Origin: Vallitaleaceae bacterium 9-2
Lineage (GTDB): Bacteria; Bacillota; Clostridia; Lachnospirales; Vallitaleaceae
DNA length: 64,000 bases
Direction: 5' to 3'
Assembly (NCBI GenBank): GCA_038396585.1
Contig: CP121691.1
Coordinates: 2,232,001 to 2,296,000 of the forward strand
Positions within the stretch are counted from its first letter, which is position 1. The number at the start of each line of letters is the position of its first letter. The notes beneath the pieces were generated by a model. It made no database searches and was not told the origin of the DNA. It saw only the letters and a list, made by a program, of their open reading frames with translations. Of this stretch, positions 29,492-38,451 are shown one piece after another. Made by a program: the position numbers and the translations under genes.

Positions 29492-29524
29492 AAAGGGATG
29501 TCATATTTGGTATGACATCCCTTT
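29492..29524 (-). terminator. Hairpin after the NERD gene
   Basis: AAAGGGATGTCATA (29492-29505) and TATGACATCCCTTT (29511-29524) form a 14-bp perfect stem with a 5-base loop, right behind the NERD-gene stop. The T-tract (CCCTTTTACC) is short, so termination may be partial and the ABC genes may be reached by read-through. Confidence 0.7.
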
Positions 29525-29526
29525 GT

Positions 29527-30231
29527 TTAATCTAATTGTTTTAATGCATTTGCAATATTTTCTTGTACTTCCTGTGGTAAGTAAACCCCTTGTTCATTAT
29601 AACGTTTGATGTAGTCAATAACTAAAACCGGATCATTAATAATCTTGACATGACGACTTTCAATATTCAAAATACAATCGTTGGAAAAATAAAGAATTGG
29701 AAACGCTTTTTGATAAAAGCCATTTTTTCTTAGGAAAATGTCCATCCCTTTTTTGTGGCCACTAATCTGTTTAATTGGATTATACATCCGTTTATAGTAT
29801 TTATCTCCACTTCGACTGGTTTTAATCTTTTGAATATATGTATCATCTTCTCGCCCTTTTATTTCGCCAATAATGTGCTTGCTCTCCATAATAAAAAGAC
29901 CGTTCGTTCCAATAATGACAAAGTCTATCTGACTTGATTTTTTCCCATCAATAAGATGTACATCGCTTAACACTTTATAACTTTTGGGTAATTTACTTAA
30001 TAAATCTAGTGATTCTTTTTCGCCTTCAAGACCAAACTTTAATATCTCAATGTGGTTCATAATCATCATAATCCATATAATCATGGCACCGATGATAATG
30101 AGGGAGAGATAATAACTAAGCTGTAAAGCCAAGACGGATAGGATAATCAACGCCATAGCACCACTTAGTTTTGCATAAGCCTTGCGAATGTCCGTGCGCA
30201 AATGATTTGAGCGCTTAACTATTTCTGCCAT
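29527..30231 (-). CDS. Membrane-anchored NERD-domain protein
   Basis: 234 residues. Two hydrophobic helices (about 25-65) put the N-terminus in the membrane. The NERD (nuclease-related) domain follows (about 70-170), with GLEGEKESLDLL, SQIDFVIIGTNGLFIMESKH and the Asp/Glu-x-Lys-like core of restriction-endonuclease folds. NERD proteins are poorly characterised; nuclease activity is suggested but not shown. It has its own promoter with a 15-bp palindrome and lies between purD and the ABC exporter. Confidence 0.85.
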   Translation of the reverse strand: MAEIVKRSNHLRTDIRKAYAKLSGAMALIILSVLALQLSYYLSLIIIGAMIIWIMMIMNHIEILKFGLEGEKESLDLLSKLPKSYKVLSDVHLIDGKKSSQIDFVIIGTNGLFIMESKHIIGEIKGREDDTYIQKIKTSRSGDKYYKRMYNPIKQISGHKKGMDIFLRKNGFYQKAFPILYFSNDCILNIESRHVKIINDPVLVIDYIKRYNEQGVYLPQEVQENIANALKQLD

Positions 30232-30277
30232 TCAACAACTCTACTTTCTTTTGTGTCGTTTATATCAATCATCTTTC

Positions 30278-30306
30278 ATTATACAAGAGGATTGTCATTA
30301 TGACAA
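30278..30306 (-). promoter_or_regulatory. NERD-gene promoter with 15-bp palindrome on the -35
   Basis: On the minus strand TTGTCA (30301-30306), 17 bp, TATAAT (30278-30283). The -35 is part of TTGTCATTATGACAA (30292-30306 on the plus strand), a perfect 7-1-7 palindrome. The 7-1-7 form and most bases resemble Fur-family operators (PerR, Zur), but the match is not to any one consensus. Confidence 0.65.
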
Positions 30307-30317
30307 GAAATCATTCA

Positions 30318-31580
30318 TTACTTTTTAATACCAATATCTGAACGATATTGTTTATCTGTAAAGTCTACTTCCAAAACAGCTTCATAAGCCACCGCTCTAG
30401 CTTGTTCAATATCTTGCCCAAAAGCCGTCAAACCAAGGACACGACCACCATTTGTCACAAATTTATCTTTTTCTTTTTTGGTTCCCGCATGAAAAACAAT
30501 AAGATTGTCTTTTTGCGCTTGCTGTTCTAGCCCTGAGATTTCATATCCTTTATGATAGCTTACAGGGTAGCCTCCTGAAGCTAGAACCACACAGACAGTA
30601 GCACGAGGATCCCACTCAAGTTCAACCGTATCAAGGCGACCATCAATTGCCGCTTCAACAACATCCACCAAATCCGTCTTAAGCCTTGGTAAGACAACTT
30701 GAGCTTCAGGATCACCAAATCTGGCATTATATTCTAAAACTTTAGGGCCATCTTTAGTTAACATAAGACCAAAGAAAATAATTCCTTTGAACGCACGACC
30801 TTCTGCTTTCATTGCATCCAATGTTTTTTGATATATATGTTGTGTACAAAAATCATGCACATCTTGGGTATAATACTTACTTGGAGAAAATGTTCCCATG
30901 CCTCCAGTGTTTAAACCTTCATCATTATCAAATGCACGTTTGTGATCTTGGGCACTAATCATTGGAAGAATATGTTCTCCATCACAAAAAGACAGCACGG
31001 ATACTTCAGGTCCTTCAATAAATTCTTCCACAACAAGTCGATCCCCTGCTGCTCCGAACTTTTTGTCGACCATAATATCCTTAATGCCTTTTAACGCTTC
31101 ATTGAGGTTTTCACATATCAGTACACCTTTTCCCAACGCTAATCCATCTGCCTTAAGGACAACCGGATATTGACATGCTTCAAGATACTTTTCCGCTTCT
31201 TCCGCTTGTTCAAAAACTTCATAGCCTGCAGTTGGAATGTTATATTTCTTCATTAAATCTTTGGCAAAAACCTTACTTCCTTCAAGCATTGCCGCATTTT
31301 TTGTCGGTCCAAAAACACGTAGTCCTTTTGCCTCAAACGCATCAACAACTCCCAGCATCAAAGGATCATCCATCCCCACAATAGTTAAATCTATCTGATT
31401 ACTTTGAGCAAAGACAACAAGGGACGTAACATCGGTCGCCTGTATATCTACACATGTTGCAATCTCTCCAATTCCACCATTGCCAGGCGCGCAATAGATT
31501 GTATCAATTCGAGAATTTTGTCGCAGTTTCCATATGATTGCATGTTCTCTTCCACCACTTCCAATAACAAGTACTTTCAT
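30318..31580 (-). CDS. purD: Phosphoribosylamine-glycine ligase
   Basis: 420 residues, ATP-grasp enzyme joining phosphoribosylamine and glycine (GARS). N-terminal GSGGREHAIIWKL, central FGPTKNAAMLEGSK and C-terminal FGDPEAQVVLPRL are diagnostic. Last gene of the purK-E-C-F-M-N-D operon, 17 bp after purN. An AAAGGTGA ribosome site precedes the ATG. Confidence 0.97.
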   Translation of the reverse strand: MKVLVIGSGGREHAIIWKLRQNSRIDTIYCAPGNGGIGEIATCVDIQATDVTSLVVFAQSNQIDLTIVGMDDPLMLGVVDAFEAKGLRVFGPTKNAAMLEGSKVFAKDLMKKYNIPTAGYEVFEQAEEAEKYLEACQYPVVLKADGLALGKGVLICENLNEALKGIKDIMVDKKFGAAGDRLVVEEFIEGPEVSVLSFCDGEHILPMISAQDHKRAFDNDEGLNTGGMGTFSPSKYYTQDVHDFCTQHIYQKTLDAMKAEGRAFKGIIFFGLMLTKDGPKVLEYNARFGDPEAQVVLPRLKTDLVDVVEAAIDGRLDTVELEWDPRATVCVVLASGGYPVSYHKGYEISGLEQQAQKDNLIVFHAGTKKEKDKFVTNGGRVLGLTAFGQDIEQARAVAYEAVLEVDFTDKQYRSDIGIKK

Positions 31581-31597
31581 AAATCACCTTTCTTAAC

Positions 31598-32203
31598 TTA
31601 TTCACTTAATCGATCAAACCATTCTTCAAAAGTATTAATAGCTTTTGGCAATAGCTTCCATTCCGCTTCTTCCATAATGCGTTCTTGTAACAGCTTAGGT
31701 GTGTCATTCGCATAAACCGGTACACATTGCTGATATAAAATCGGACCATGATCGGTAATTTCATCAACCACATGAACTGTTGCCCCTGAGATTTTCACTC
31801 CACGTTCTAATGCTGCTTCATGCACTTTAAGTCCATAAAAGCCATCCCCTGAAAATGCAGGAATCAATGACGGATGGACATTGATAATTCGGTTTTTATA
31901 TTGACGGATCACCTTTTCATGTAAAATTACAAGGTAGCCTGCTAAGACAACAAGCTCCACTTCATGTTCTTGTAGACAGTCAATCAGCGCATCTGCAAAT
32001 GCTTGTGCCACATCATAATCTTTTGGACGTAGGCATTGTGTTTTGATTCCATGCTGGCGTGCACGCTCTAGTGCGTATGCATTTTTACGATTACTGATCA
32101 CCACTTCAATGGTTGTATCTGTAATTTCTCCGGCTTCAATTGCGTCAATAATAGCCTGCAGATTCGTTCCACCACCGGATACCAACACTGCAATTTTTAG
32201 CAT
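31598..32203 (-). CDS. purN: Phosphoribosylglycinamide formyltransferase (10-formyl-THF dependent)
   Basis: 201 residues. [12 protein letters not shown] at the N-terminus, [10 protein letters not shown] (catalytic Asn-His) and [16 protein letters not shown] (catalytic Asp) identify PurN. It consumes 10-formyl-tetrahydrofolate, linking purine synthesis to formate supply by the nearby pflB. Its start overlaps the last 7 bp of purM. Confidence 0.97.
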   Translation of the reverse strand: MLKIAVLVSGGGTNLQAIIDAIEAGEITDTTIEVVISNRKNAYALERARQHGIKTQCLRPKDYDVAQAFADALIDCLQEHEVELVVLAGYLVILHEKVIRQYKNRIINVHPSLIPAFSGDGFYGLKVHEAALERGVKISGATVHVVDEITDHGPILYQQCVPVYANDTPKLLQERIMEEAEWKLLPKAINTFEEWFDRLSE

Positions 32204-33216
32204 AATGAAACTCCTTTTTCGCCTTCAATCACACTACCTATAATATATCCTTTTTCATTGATGCTTTCAAGTGCTTCGAGGACTTTTTGCTGATCGACGT
32301 CTTTGACAACCATAATCATTCCTATGCCCATATTAAATGTATTATACATATCTGTATCTGATAAGTTGCCCATGTCTTGCATTAATGTAAAGATTGGGTG
32401 TACAGGCCATGAACCTTTTTTGACTTGTGCATGTGTTGCATCTTTTAACATTCTCGGAATATTTTCGATAAATCCTCCACCTGTAATATGGCTAATTGCT
32501 TTAATTTTTGCAACCTTTTTTGCCGCTTTAACTGCATTGACATAAATCTTTGTAGGTTCTAATAAAGCTTCCCCTAATGTTGTTCCTAGTGCATCGATAT
32601 GCACAGAAAGTTTTTCCGGATTCGGATCAAACAGTTTACGAACAAGTGAATACCCATTACTGTGTATTCCTGAAGAAGGAAGTCCAATCAATATGTCTCC
32701 AGCTTCTAATGACGAGCCATCAATCACTTCTTTTTTATCCACAATCCCAACGGAAAAACCCGCCAAGTCATATTCGTCTTCCGGATAAAAACCTGGCATC
32801 TCTGCTGTCTCTCCACCAATGAGTGCAGCACCTGATTGCTGACAACCTTTTGCAATACCACTAACGATTGTTGCTATTTTTTCAGGAAAGTTTTTACCAC
32901 AAGCAATATAATCTAGAAAAAACAACGGTTCTGCACCTGAACAAATAATATCATTAACGCACATAGCAACACAGTCAATACCAATGGTCTCATGACGGTC
33001 CATATCAAAAGCTATCTTAAGCTTGGTTCCAACCCCGTCTGTTCCCGATACTAAAATCGGCTCTTCCATTGAAAACTTTGCCAAAGAGAACAATCCGCCA
33101 AAGCCTCCAATATCATCAACCACACCATCTCGATGTGTTTTTTTCACATGCTCTTTCATTAATTCTACCGCTTTATATCCAGCTTCTACATCAACACCAG
33201 CTTCTTTATAATTCAT
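32197..33216 (-). CDS. purM: Phosphoribosylformylglycinamidine cyclo-ligase
   Basis: 339 residues. [16 protein letters not shown] and [15 protein letters not shown] are AIR synthetase motifs. It closes the imidazole ring using ATP. It follows purF by 2 bp with a GAGGAGATATAACA ribosome region and overlaps purN, so translation is probably coupled. The enzyme that makes its substrate (PurL/FGAM synthase) is not in this window. Confidence 0.97.
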   Translation of the reverse strand: MNYKEAGVDVEAGYKAVELMKEHVKKTHRDGVVDDIGGFGGLFSLAKFSMEEPILVSGTDGVGTKLKIAFDMDRHETIGIDCVAMCVNDIICSGAEPLFFLDYIACGKNFPEKIATIVSGIAKGCQQSGAALIGGETAEMPGFYPEDEYDLAGFSVGIVDKKEVIDGSSLEAGDILIGLPSSGIHSNGYSLVRKLFDPNPEKLSVHIDALGTTLGEALLEPTKIYVNAVKAAKKVAKIKAISHITGGGFIENIPRMLKDATHAQVKKGSWPVHPIFTLMQDMGNLSDTDMYNTFNMGIGMIMVVKDVDQQKVLEALESINEKGYIIGSVIEGEKGVSLC

Positions 33217-33218
33217 TG

Positions 33219-34643
33219 TTATATCTCCTCATTTTCAATACGTGTTGGATATTTTCCATTAAAACATGCTGTACAAAAATCACACTTGGTTCCTTCAAGG
33301 GTTGTACGAAGTCCCGCTTCGCTAATAAATCCAAGTGTATCCGCTTCAATCAACGCACCAATTTCTTCTATTGAAAGCGTTGACGCTACAAGTTTTTTAC
33401 GTTCCGGTGTATCAATACCATAAAAACATGAGTGGGTCACTGGTGGTGAACTCACACGCACATGTACCTCTTTTGCACCCGCTTTTTTTAATAAACGCAC
33501 GATATGTTTTGATGTTGTTCCTCGAACAATCGAATCATCAATCATAATCACACGCTTGCCTTCAACTTGAGAGCGAATAGGGTTAAGCTTTAGATGAACA
33601 CCTAGTTCACGTAAAGATTGATCCGGTTGAATAAATGTTCGCCCTACATAGCGGTTTTTCATAAAGCCATCAACAATCGGTATGCCTGATGCATCTGCAT
33701 AACCATGTGCTGCTGATAGTCCTGAGTCTGGCACACCAATCACAACATCAGCCTCCACTGGATGTTCCTTGGCCAATACTTGTCCTGCTCGGTATCTTGA
33801 CGTATAGACTTCCAGTCCTTCCATCACACTATCCGGTCGCGCAAAATATATATATTCAAAACTACACATAGCAGATTTTTCAGCTGCATTATCCACCATG
33901 ATAGAGCGTATGCCGCTTTCATCCACAACAACAATCTCTCCTGCTTTAACGTCTCGTATCAGTTCAATGTCAAGCGCATCAAATGCACAGGACTCAGAAG
34001 AAAATACATACGCCCCATCTTTTTTCCCTATAACTAGAGGGCGCATTCCCAGGGGATCTCTTGCTGCAATCAGCTTATGGGGCGTCATGACAAGGAGGGC
34101 ATAGGCACCTTCGATTTCATGCATGACATCTACAAGCGCATCTTCAATCGAACTATAGCGAATACGTGCTCGCGATAATAATGCTGCAATCACTTCAGAA
34201 TCTGTTGTCGTTTGAAAAATTGTCCCTTGATCTTCAAGGCTTGTACGTAATCTTTTTGCATTGGTCAGGTTCCCATTATGGGCTAATGCCATATGACCTT
34301 TGGTATATTTAATCACTAATGGTTGAGCATTTTCTGCTAAACTTTCACCTGCCGTTGAATAGCGCACATGACCGATAGCCGTATGTCCTTTGAGATAATC
34401 CAGAACGACATCGTCAAAAATCTCTGTCACCATACCCATTTCTTTACGATAAAGAATGGTTCCATTGTTGTTTACCGCAATCCCGGCACTTTCTTGTCCC
34501 CGGTGTTGCAGTGCAAAAAGTCCATAATATGTCAGACGTGTCGGGTCAAAGTTCGCCCCATCTTTATAGACGCCAAAGACGCCACATTCTTCATTTAACT
34601 TATCGTCTAAAAACAGTTCATCCATCAATGTTTTTGCCTCCAT
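33219..34643 (-). CDS. purF: Amidophosphoribosyltransferase (Fe-S type)
   Basis: 474 residues. A short propeptide precedes the glutaminase nucleophile Cys20 in [10 protein letters not shown], as in the Bacillus-type enzyme that matures by cleavage. The PRPP loop is [14 protein letters not shown]. Cysteines in [12 protein letters not shown] and [13 protein letters not shown] match the ligands of the oxygen-sensitive 4Fe-4S cluster. First committed step of purine synthesis. The ATG follows the purC stop directly, with AGGTGAG in the purC end; a second ATG (34625) behind GGAGG is an alternative. Confidence 0.96.
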   Translation of the reverse strand: MEAKTLMDELFLDDKLNEECGVFGVYKDGANFDPTRLTYYGLFALQHRGQESAGIAVNNNGTILYRKEMGMVTEIFDDVVLDYLKGHTAIGHVRYSTAGESLAENAQPLVIKYTKGHMALAHNGNLTNAKRLRTSLEDQGTIFQTTTDSEVIAALLSRARIRYSSIEDALVDVMHEIEGAYALLVMTPHKLIAARDPLGMRPLVIGKKDGAYVFSSESCAFDALDIELIRDVKAGEIVVVDESGIRSIMVDNAAEKSAMCSFEYIYFARPDSVMEGLEVYTSRYRAGQVLAKEHPVEADVVIGVPDSGLSAAHGYADASGIPIVDGFMKNRYVGRTFIQPDQSLRELGVHLKLNPIRSQVEGKRVIMIDDSIVRGTTSKHIVRLLKKAGAKEVHVRVSSPPVTHSCFYGIDTPERKKLVASTLSIEEIGALIEADTLGFISEAGLRTTLEGTKCDFCTACFNGKYPTRIENEEI

Positions 34644-35357
34644 TTAGTGCTCACCTAATAAGCGTTTTAACACTTCTTGATACGCTTGTTCAACATTACC
34701 CAAATCTCTTCTGAATCGATCTTTATCGAGTTTTTCATTGGTCTTGCTGTCCCAAAAACGGCAAGTGTCCGGTGAGATTTCATCAGCAAGGATAACTTCA
34801 CCATCACTTGTACGACCAAACTCAATTTTAAAATCAATTAATTCAATACCAACCGTTTTGAAATGGTTAATCATGAATGTATTAATGGCAAAAGCCATCT
34901 TCTCTATAACCTCTAGTTCCTCTTGTGTCGCAAGATTCATCGCTTTGATGTGGTAGTTATTTATCATCGGATCCCCGAGTGCGTCGTTTTTGTAGCAAAA
35001 CTCCAATACCGGGCTACTTAACTTTGTTCCCTCTGCTAATCCAAGACGTTTGCTTAAGCTTCCGGCAGCTATATTACGCATAATTACTTCCAGTGGAATA
35101 ATCTTTACACTGCGAACTAAAGTTTCTCGATCATTTAATGTCTGGACATAATGTGTCTTTATTCCCTCTTGTTCTAAAAGCGACATCATATGATTACTCA
35201 CTCGATTATTAACCACACCTTTTGCTTCAATGGTTCCCTTTTTCTCACCATTAAATGCTGTAGCATCATCTTTGTAGCTGACAATCAACAAATTAGGATC
35301 GTCTGTTTTAAACACTTTTTTTGCTTTACCTTCGTATAATTGCTCTCTCTTTTCCAT
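34644..35357 (-). CDS. purC: SAICAR synthetase
   Basis: 237 residues with the PurC N-terminus ([15 protein letters not shown]), the [15 protein letters not shown] core and [12 protein letters not shown] near the C-terminus. It condenses CAIR with aspartate. It lies 16 bp after purE and abuts purF. purB, needed for the next step, is not in the window. Confidence 0.97.
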   Translation of the reverse strand: MEKREQLYEGKAKKVFKTDDPNLLIVSYKDDATAFNGEKKGTIEAKGVVNNRVSNHMMSLLEQEGIKTHYVQTLNDRETLVRSVKIIPLEVIMRNIAAGSLSKRLGLAEGTKLSSPVLEFCYKNDALGDPMINNYHIKAMNLATQEELEVIEKMAFAINTFMINHFKTVGIELIDFKIEFGRTSDGEVILADEISPDTCRFWDSKTNEKLDKDRFRRDLGNVEQAYQEVLKRLLGEH

Positions 35358-35373
35358 GAGACCTCCATATAAA

Positions 35374-35898
35374 TTATATCATTGCATTATAGTTATCATA
35401 TCCAGATGCTTCTAAACGTTTTGCCTTGTTTTCAACCATTGTTTCTAACTGTTTTTTATATGTATCAATACGGTTTGCAATCATCGGGTCTTTAAGGGAT
35501 ACGATTTGAGCCGCTAAAATCCCCGCATTTTTTGCACCATTAATGGCTACGGTTGCTACCGGAATTCCCGGTGGCATCTGAACAATTGAGTACAAAGAAT
35601 CAATTCCAGACATCGTCTTGGTTTTTACCGGGACCCCAATCACAGGAACTGAGGTCAAAGATGCAACCATTCCTGGTAAGTGCGCCGCTCCACCAGCACC
35701 TGCAATAATGACATCAATGCCATTATCTCTCGCTGATTTTGCATATGTATACATCCGATCCGGTGTTCGGTGAGCCGAAACCACCGTAAGTTCATAGTTC
35801 ACTTGTAGTTCATCTAAAATCTTTGCAGCTTCGGACATGACCGGCAAGTCCGAGTCGCTTCCCATGATAATTCCAACCTTTACTTTAACAGACTTCAT
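35374..35898 (-). CDS. purE: N5-carboxyaminoimidazole ribonucleotide mutase (class I)
   Basis: 174 residues. [23 protein letters not shown] and [15 protein letters not shown] identify class I PurE, which works with PurK. Its first codon overlaps the last 4 bp of purK (ATGA), typical of translational coupling. Confidence 0.97.
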   Translation of the reverse strand: MKSVKVKVGIIMGSDSDLPVMSEAAKILDELQVNYELTVVSAHRTPDRMYTYAKSARDNGIDVIIAGAGGAAHLPGMVASLTSVPVIGVPVKTKTMSGIDSLYSIVQMPPGIPVATVAINGAKNAGILAAQIVSLKDPMIANRIDTYKKQLETMVENKAKRLEASGYDNYNAMI

Positions 35899-37058
35899 TC
35901 GTGTTCCTCCCCTTTTATATTTATCGCATTATATGCTGTTCTTGCCTTCATCAATGCTGTATCGACATCATCGCAACACACGGTGATATGCCCCATCTTT
36001 CTATAGGGTGACGACGTTTTTTTTCCATAGATATGCACCTTTACATCGTTATCTTGATAAGCTTTTACAAGTCCGCTAACGACTGTATTGCCATAAGTTT
36101 TTTCTTCCCCCAGCAAGTTCTTCATCACTGTTGGCGCCCGTAACTTACTACTGCCAAAGGGTAATCCTGTAATAGCTCGAATATGCTGCTCAAACTGTGA
36201 TGTCACACACCCTTCAATCGTATAGTGACCTGAGTTATGTGGTCGTGGAGCCACTTCATTAACTAGTACTTGCCCTTCTTTTGTTACAAAAAGTTCAATA
36301 CAAAACATACCTACGCCATGAAAAACATCCATTACTTTTTTGGCAATATCAAGAGCATCTTGATAGGCATGTTCTTCAATTTTTGCCGGAACAAGCGTCT
36401 CGTCCAATATACTATTCTTATGATGGTTTTCTCCCACCGGATAAATAACAATCTCACCTTCGATACCTCTACATGCTAATACCGATACTTCCTTTTCAAA
36501 GGAAACCAACCGTTCGACCATTAAGGGAATCTTCCCTGCTCCTAGTTGGTCATAGGCTGTTTTTAACATATCTTTTGATTCAATCAGTGCATTGCCTTTT
36601 CCATCATATCCGCCACATCGAGCTTTTAACATCGCTTGGCCACCATAGATATTCATCGCCTCTTCAAGTTCTTTAAACGATTCAATATTCATATAGTCCG
36701 GAACCAATATTCCGGCTGCACTTAGGGTATTTTTTTGTAGGAGTTTATCTTGGATTAATAGAAGTGACTTTGGCGAAGGATATATGTTATAACCTTCATC
36801 TTCAAGAATATTAAGAAACTTAGCGTCAATGTGTTCAAACTCATAAGTGACTACATCTGAACGCTCGGCAAGTTGACGAATCGCATCACGATCATCAAAA
36901 GCTGCCTGTATGTGTTCATCTGAAATCGCGTGGGACGGACAGTCCAAACTTGGGTCAAGGGTTATACAATAAAACCCCAGACGTTTTGCATCAAGAATCA
37001 TCATCTTTCCAAGCTGTCCACCACCGATAATACCGATTTTCTTTGCTAAAACATTCAT
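35895..37058 (-). CDS. purK: N5-carboxyaminoimidazole ribonucleotide synthase
   Basis: 387 residues, ATP-grasp enzyme that makes N5-CAIR from AIR and bicarbonate. [13 protein letters not shown] at the N-terminus and [17 protein letters not shown] are diagnostic. The frame is open to a GTG at 37070, but that GTG is part of the GTGAGG ribosome site; the ATG at 37058 is the likely start. It heads the seven-gene pur operon and is about 40 bp from a strong promoter. Confidence 0.96.
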   Translation of the reverse strand: MNVLAKKIGIIGGGQLGKMMILDAKRLGFYCITLDPSLDCPSHAISDEHIQAAFDDRDAIRQLAERSDVVTYEFEHIDAKFLNILEDEGYNIYPSPKSLLLIQDKLLQKNTLSAAGILVPDYMNIESFKELEEAMNIYGGQAMLKARCGGYDGKGNALIESKDMLKTAYDQLGAGKIPLMVERLVSFEKEVSVLACRGIEGEIVIYPVGENHHKNSILDETLVPAKIEEHAYQDALDIAKKVMDVFHGVGMFCIELFVTKEGQVLVNEVAPRPHNSGHYTIEGCVTSQFEQHIRAITGLPFGSSKLRAPTVMKNLLGEEKTYGNTVVSGLVKAYQDNDVKVHIYGKKTSSPYRKMGHITVCCDDVDTALMKARTAYNAINIKGEEHE

Positions 37059-37097
37059 AATAAACCTCACTGTGTTTGTCAGACGTCTTTTATGGTT

Positions 37098-37126
37098 ATT
37101 TTACAAGGATTTAGGCACGAAGTCAA
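37098..37126 (-). promoter_or_regulatory. Promoter of the purine operon
   Basis: TTGACT (37121-37126), 17 bp, TAAAAT (37098-37103) on the minus strand, with a short leader (about 30 nt) to the purK ATG. No riboswitch-like structure fits into that leader, so control is more likely at initiation. Confidence 0.75.
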
Positions 37127-37130
37127 TAGC

Positions 37131-37174
37131 TTTTCCGAACATTAATCGTCTTTTTGATAAAATCATTCGGTATC
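37131..37174. promoter_or_regulatory. PurBox-like inverted pair (candidate PurR operator)
   Basis: TTTTCCGAACATT (37131-37143) matches the PurBox pattern AWWWCCGAACWWT at 12 of 13 positions. GATACCGAATGAT, on the opposite strand at 37162-37174, matches 10 of 13. The pair is inverted and sits directly upstream of the -35, the same order as the paired PurBoxes of Bacillus PurR targets. The purR gene itself is not in the window. Confidence 0.55.
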
Positions 37175-37255
37175 CATCTGTTAAAAGCTTATATCTTCCG
37201 ACTTATTGGACTTGTTGACAATTGTTTTTTTGTCTATAAAAAACTCAAGGGTAGC

Positions 37256-37282
37256 AAAAAGCGGATAGCCATAGCTATCCGC
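37256..37282 (-). terminator. Terminator after the YjbR gene
   Basis: GCGGATAGC (37261-37269) pairs with GCTATCCGC (37274-37282); on the minus strand the stem is followed by TTTTT. A classic intrinsic terminator separating the YjbR gene from the pur operon. Confidence 0.85.
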
Positions 37283-37329
37283 CTAACGTCTTAACATGCA
37301 AGTTCAAAAATATTATTGCGAACATACAT

Positions 37330-37686
37330 TTAGCCAAGAATCTCTTTTTTAGTTTTTTTAGGTAACGCATCAAAAATAAGCTGATAGGATTTATCAATCA
37401 TATCTTTTATGATTTCTGATTCAACCGAACCATCAAGATACACCGAATTCCAATGTTCTTTATTCATATAGTATCCTGCAGTTATGTCCTCATACTGCTC
37501 TCTGAGAAAGTATCCATCTTCTGGCAAGAGCTTTAGCGTAATAATCGGTCTATCTGTTTTATCTTTTCCCTGTAATGCAAACATTTTATTACCGACCATG
37601 CACTTTGTTGCCTGCCACTCTTGTTTATATTCTAATATTGCACCCTGTTTTTCACTACAGTATTTTTCAATCCAAGAATATTCCAT
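37330..37686 (-). CDS. YjbR/MmcQ-family protein
   Basis: 118 residues with the family's compact layout: an N-terminal helix, FALQGKDKTDRPIITLKLLPEDG, a YYMNKEHWNSVYLDG segment, and a C-terminal helical LIFDALPKKTKKE. The fold is CyaY-like/DNA-binding-like, but the function is unknown. GGAGGTGAG stands before the ATG, and an extended -10 (TGTTATGAT) is visible about 50 bp upstream. It ends in its own terminator, so it is probably monocistronic. Confidence 0.85.
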   Translation of the reverse strand: MEYSWIEKYCSEKQGAILEYKQEWQATKCMVGNKMFALQGKDKTDRPIITLKLLPEDGYFLREQYEDITAGYYMNKEHWNSVYLDGSVESEIIKDMIDKSYQLIFDALPKKTKKEILG

Positions 37687-37783
37687 ACTATTTTCTCACC
37701 TCCAATAAGACTATACATATCATAACACTATTTTCACATTACTGCATTGTAAAAATCAGACAGATTCAAAGCGCATATGCAGT

Positions 37784-38449
37784 TTATTCAAACATATATT
37801 GTAATACTTTGGCAATGTTTTCTTCATTGTCTTGATTGGAGAAGATGCCCATATAATAGGTTTCTCCTTCCGGCAACATACCTTCGAACATTGGAAGTTC
37901 TGTAACATCGACTAAGTATATGCTATCACTTTTTATCTCTTCGGTCGTTGCCCCAAGTTCTTTGGCGGTATAGTAATTATCTTCAGGTAAAGTAATTAGC
38001 CCCTTCTCGATATAGTCATCCAGCGGTTTCATCATTCCTTGATCTAAATATCTTGAATAATTTTCTCCGACAAAAACTAAAATATCAAAGTCTCCTAACG
38101 TGCTTTTCCCCATGATTTTTGTTACATTGGCCATCTGCATATTATAATCAATGCCTTCTTCAATATTAAATGATTCAATGGCTGCGACTTCACGCTTTAA
38201 GTCATCACTCACAAGTGCACTTAGCTCATCTGTCAAAGCATCACTTTTTTCTGTATCCATGGCATATGTAAATATACTAAGGTCAAAAACAATATCTGCT
38301 GGTGGATTGAAAATATAATGATTTAATACCCAAAACAGCATCATCGCTCCAATAATTCCACCAATGATATGTAGCTTATAATACTCCCAAATATGATCAA
38401 TCTTATCTTTTCGGCTTAAATCATCATAATCTATGAGTCGTTTTTCCAT
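37784..38449 (-). CDS. Single-pass membrane protein of unknown function
   Basis: 221 residues: a short charged N-terminus, one membrane segment (about 27-47, HIIGGIIGAMMLFWVLNHYI), then an extracellular domain of about 170 residues. That domain (DFDILVFVGENYSRYLDQGM, MKPLDDYIEKGLITLP) resembles lobes of solute-binding proteins, suggesting an anchored ligand-binding domain. It starts 2 bp after the upstream peptidase gene, so the two are one unit. I do not know the function. Confidence 0.85.
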   Translation of the reverse strand: MEKRLIDYDDLSRKDKIDHIWEYYKLHIIGGIIGAMMLFWVLNHYIFNPPADIVFDLSIFTYAMDTEKSDALTDELSALVSDDLKREVAAIESFNIEEGIDYNMQMANVTKIMGKSTLGDFDILVFVGENYSRYLDQGMMKPLDDYIEKGLITLPEDNYYTAKELGATTEEIKSDSIYLVDVTELPMFEGMLPEGETYYMGIFSNQDNEENIAKVLQYMFE

Positions 38450-38451
38450 AG

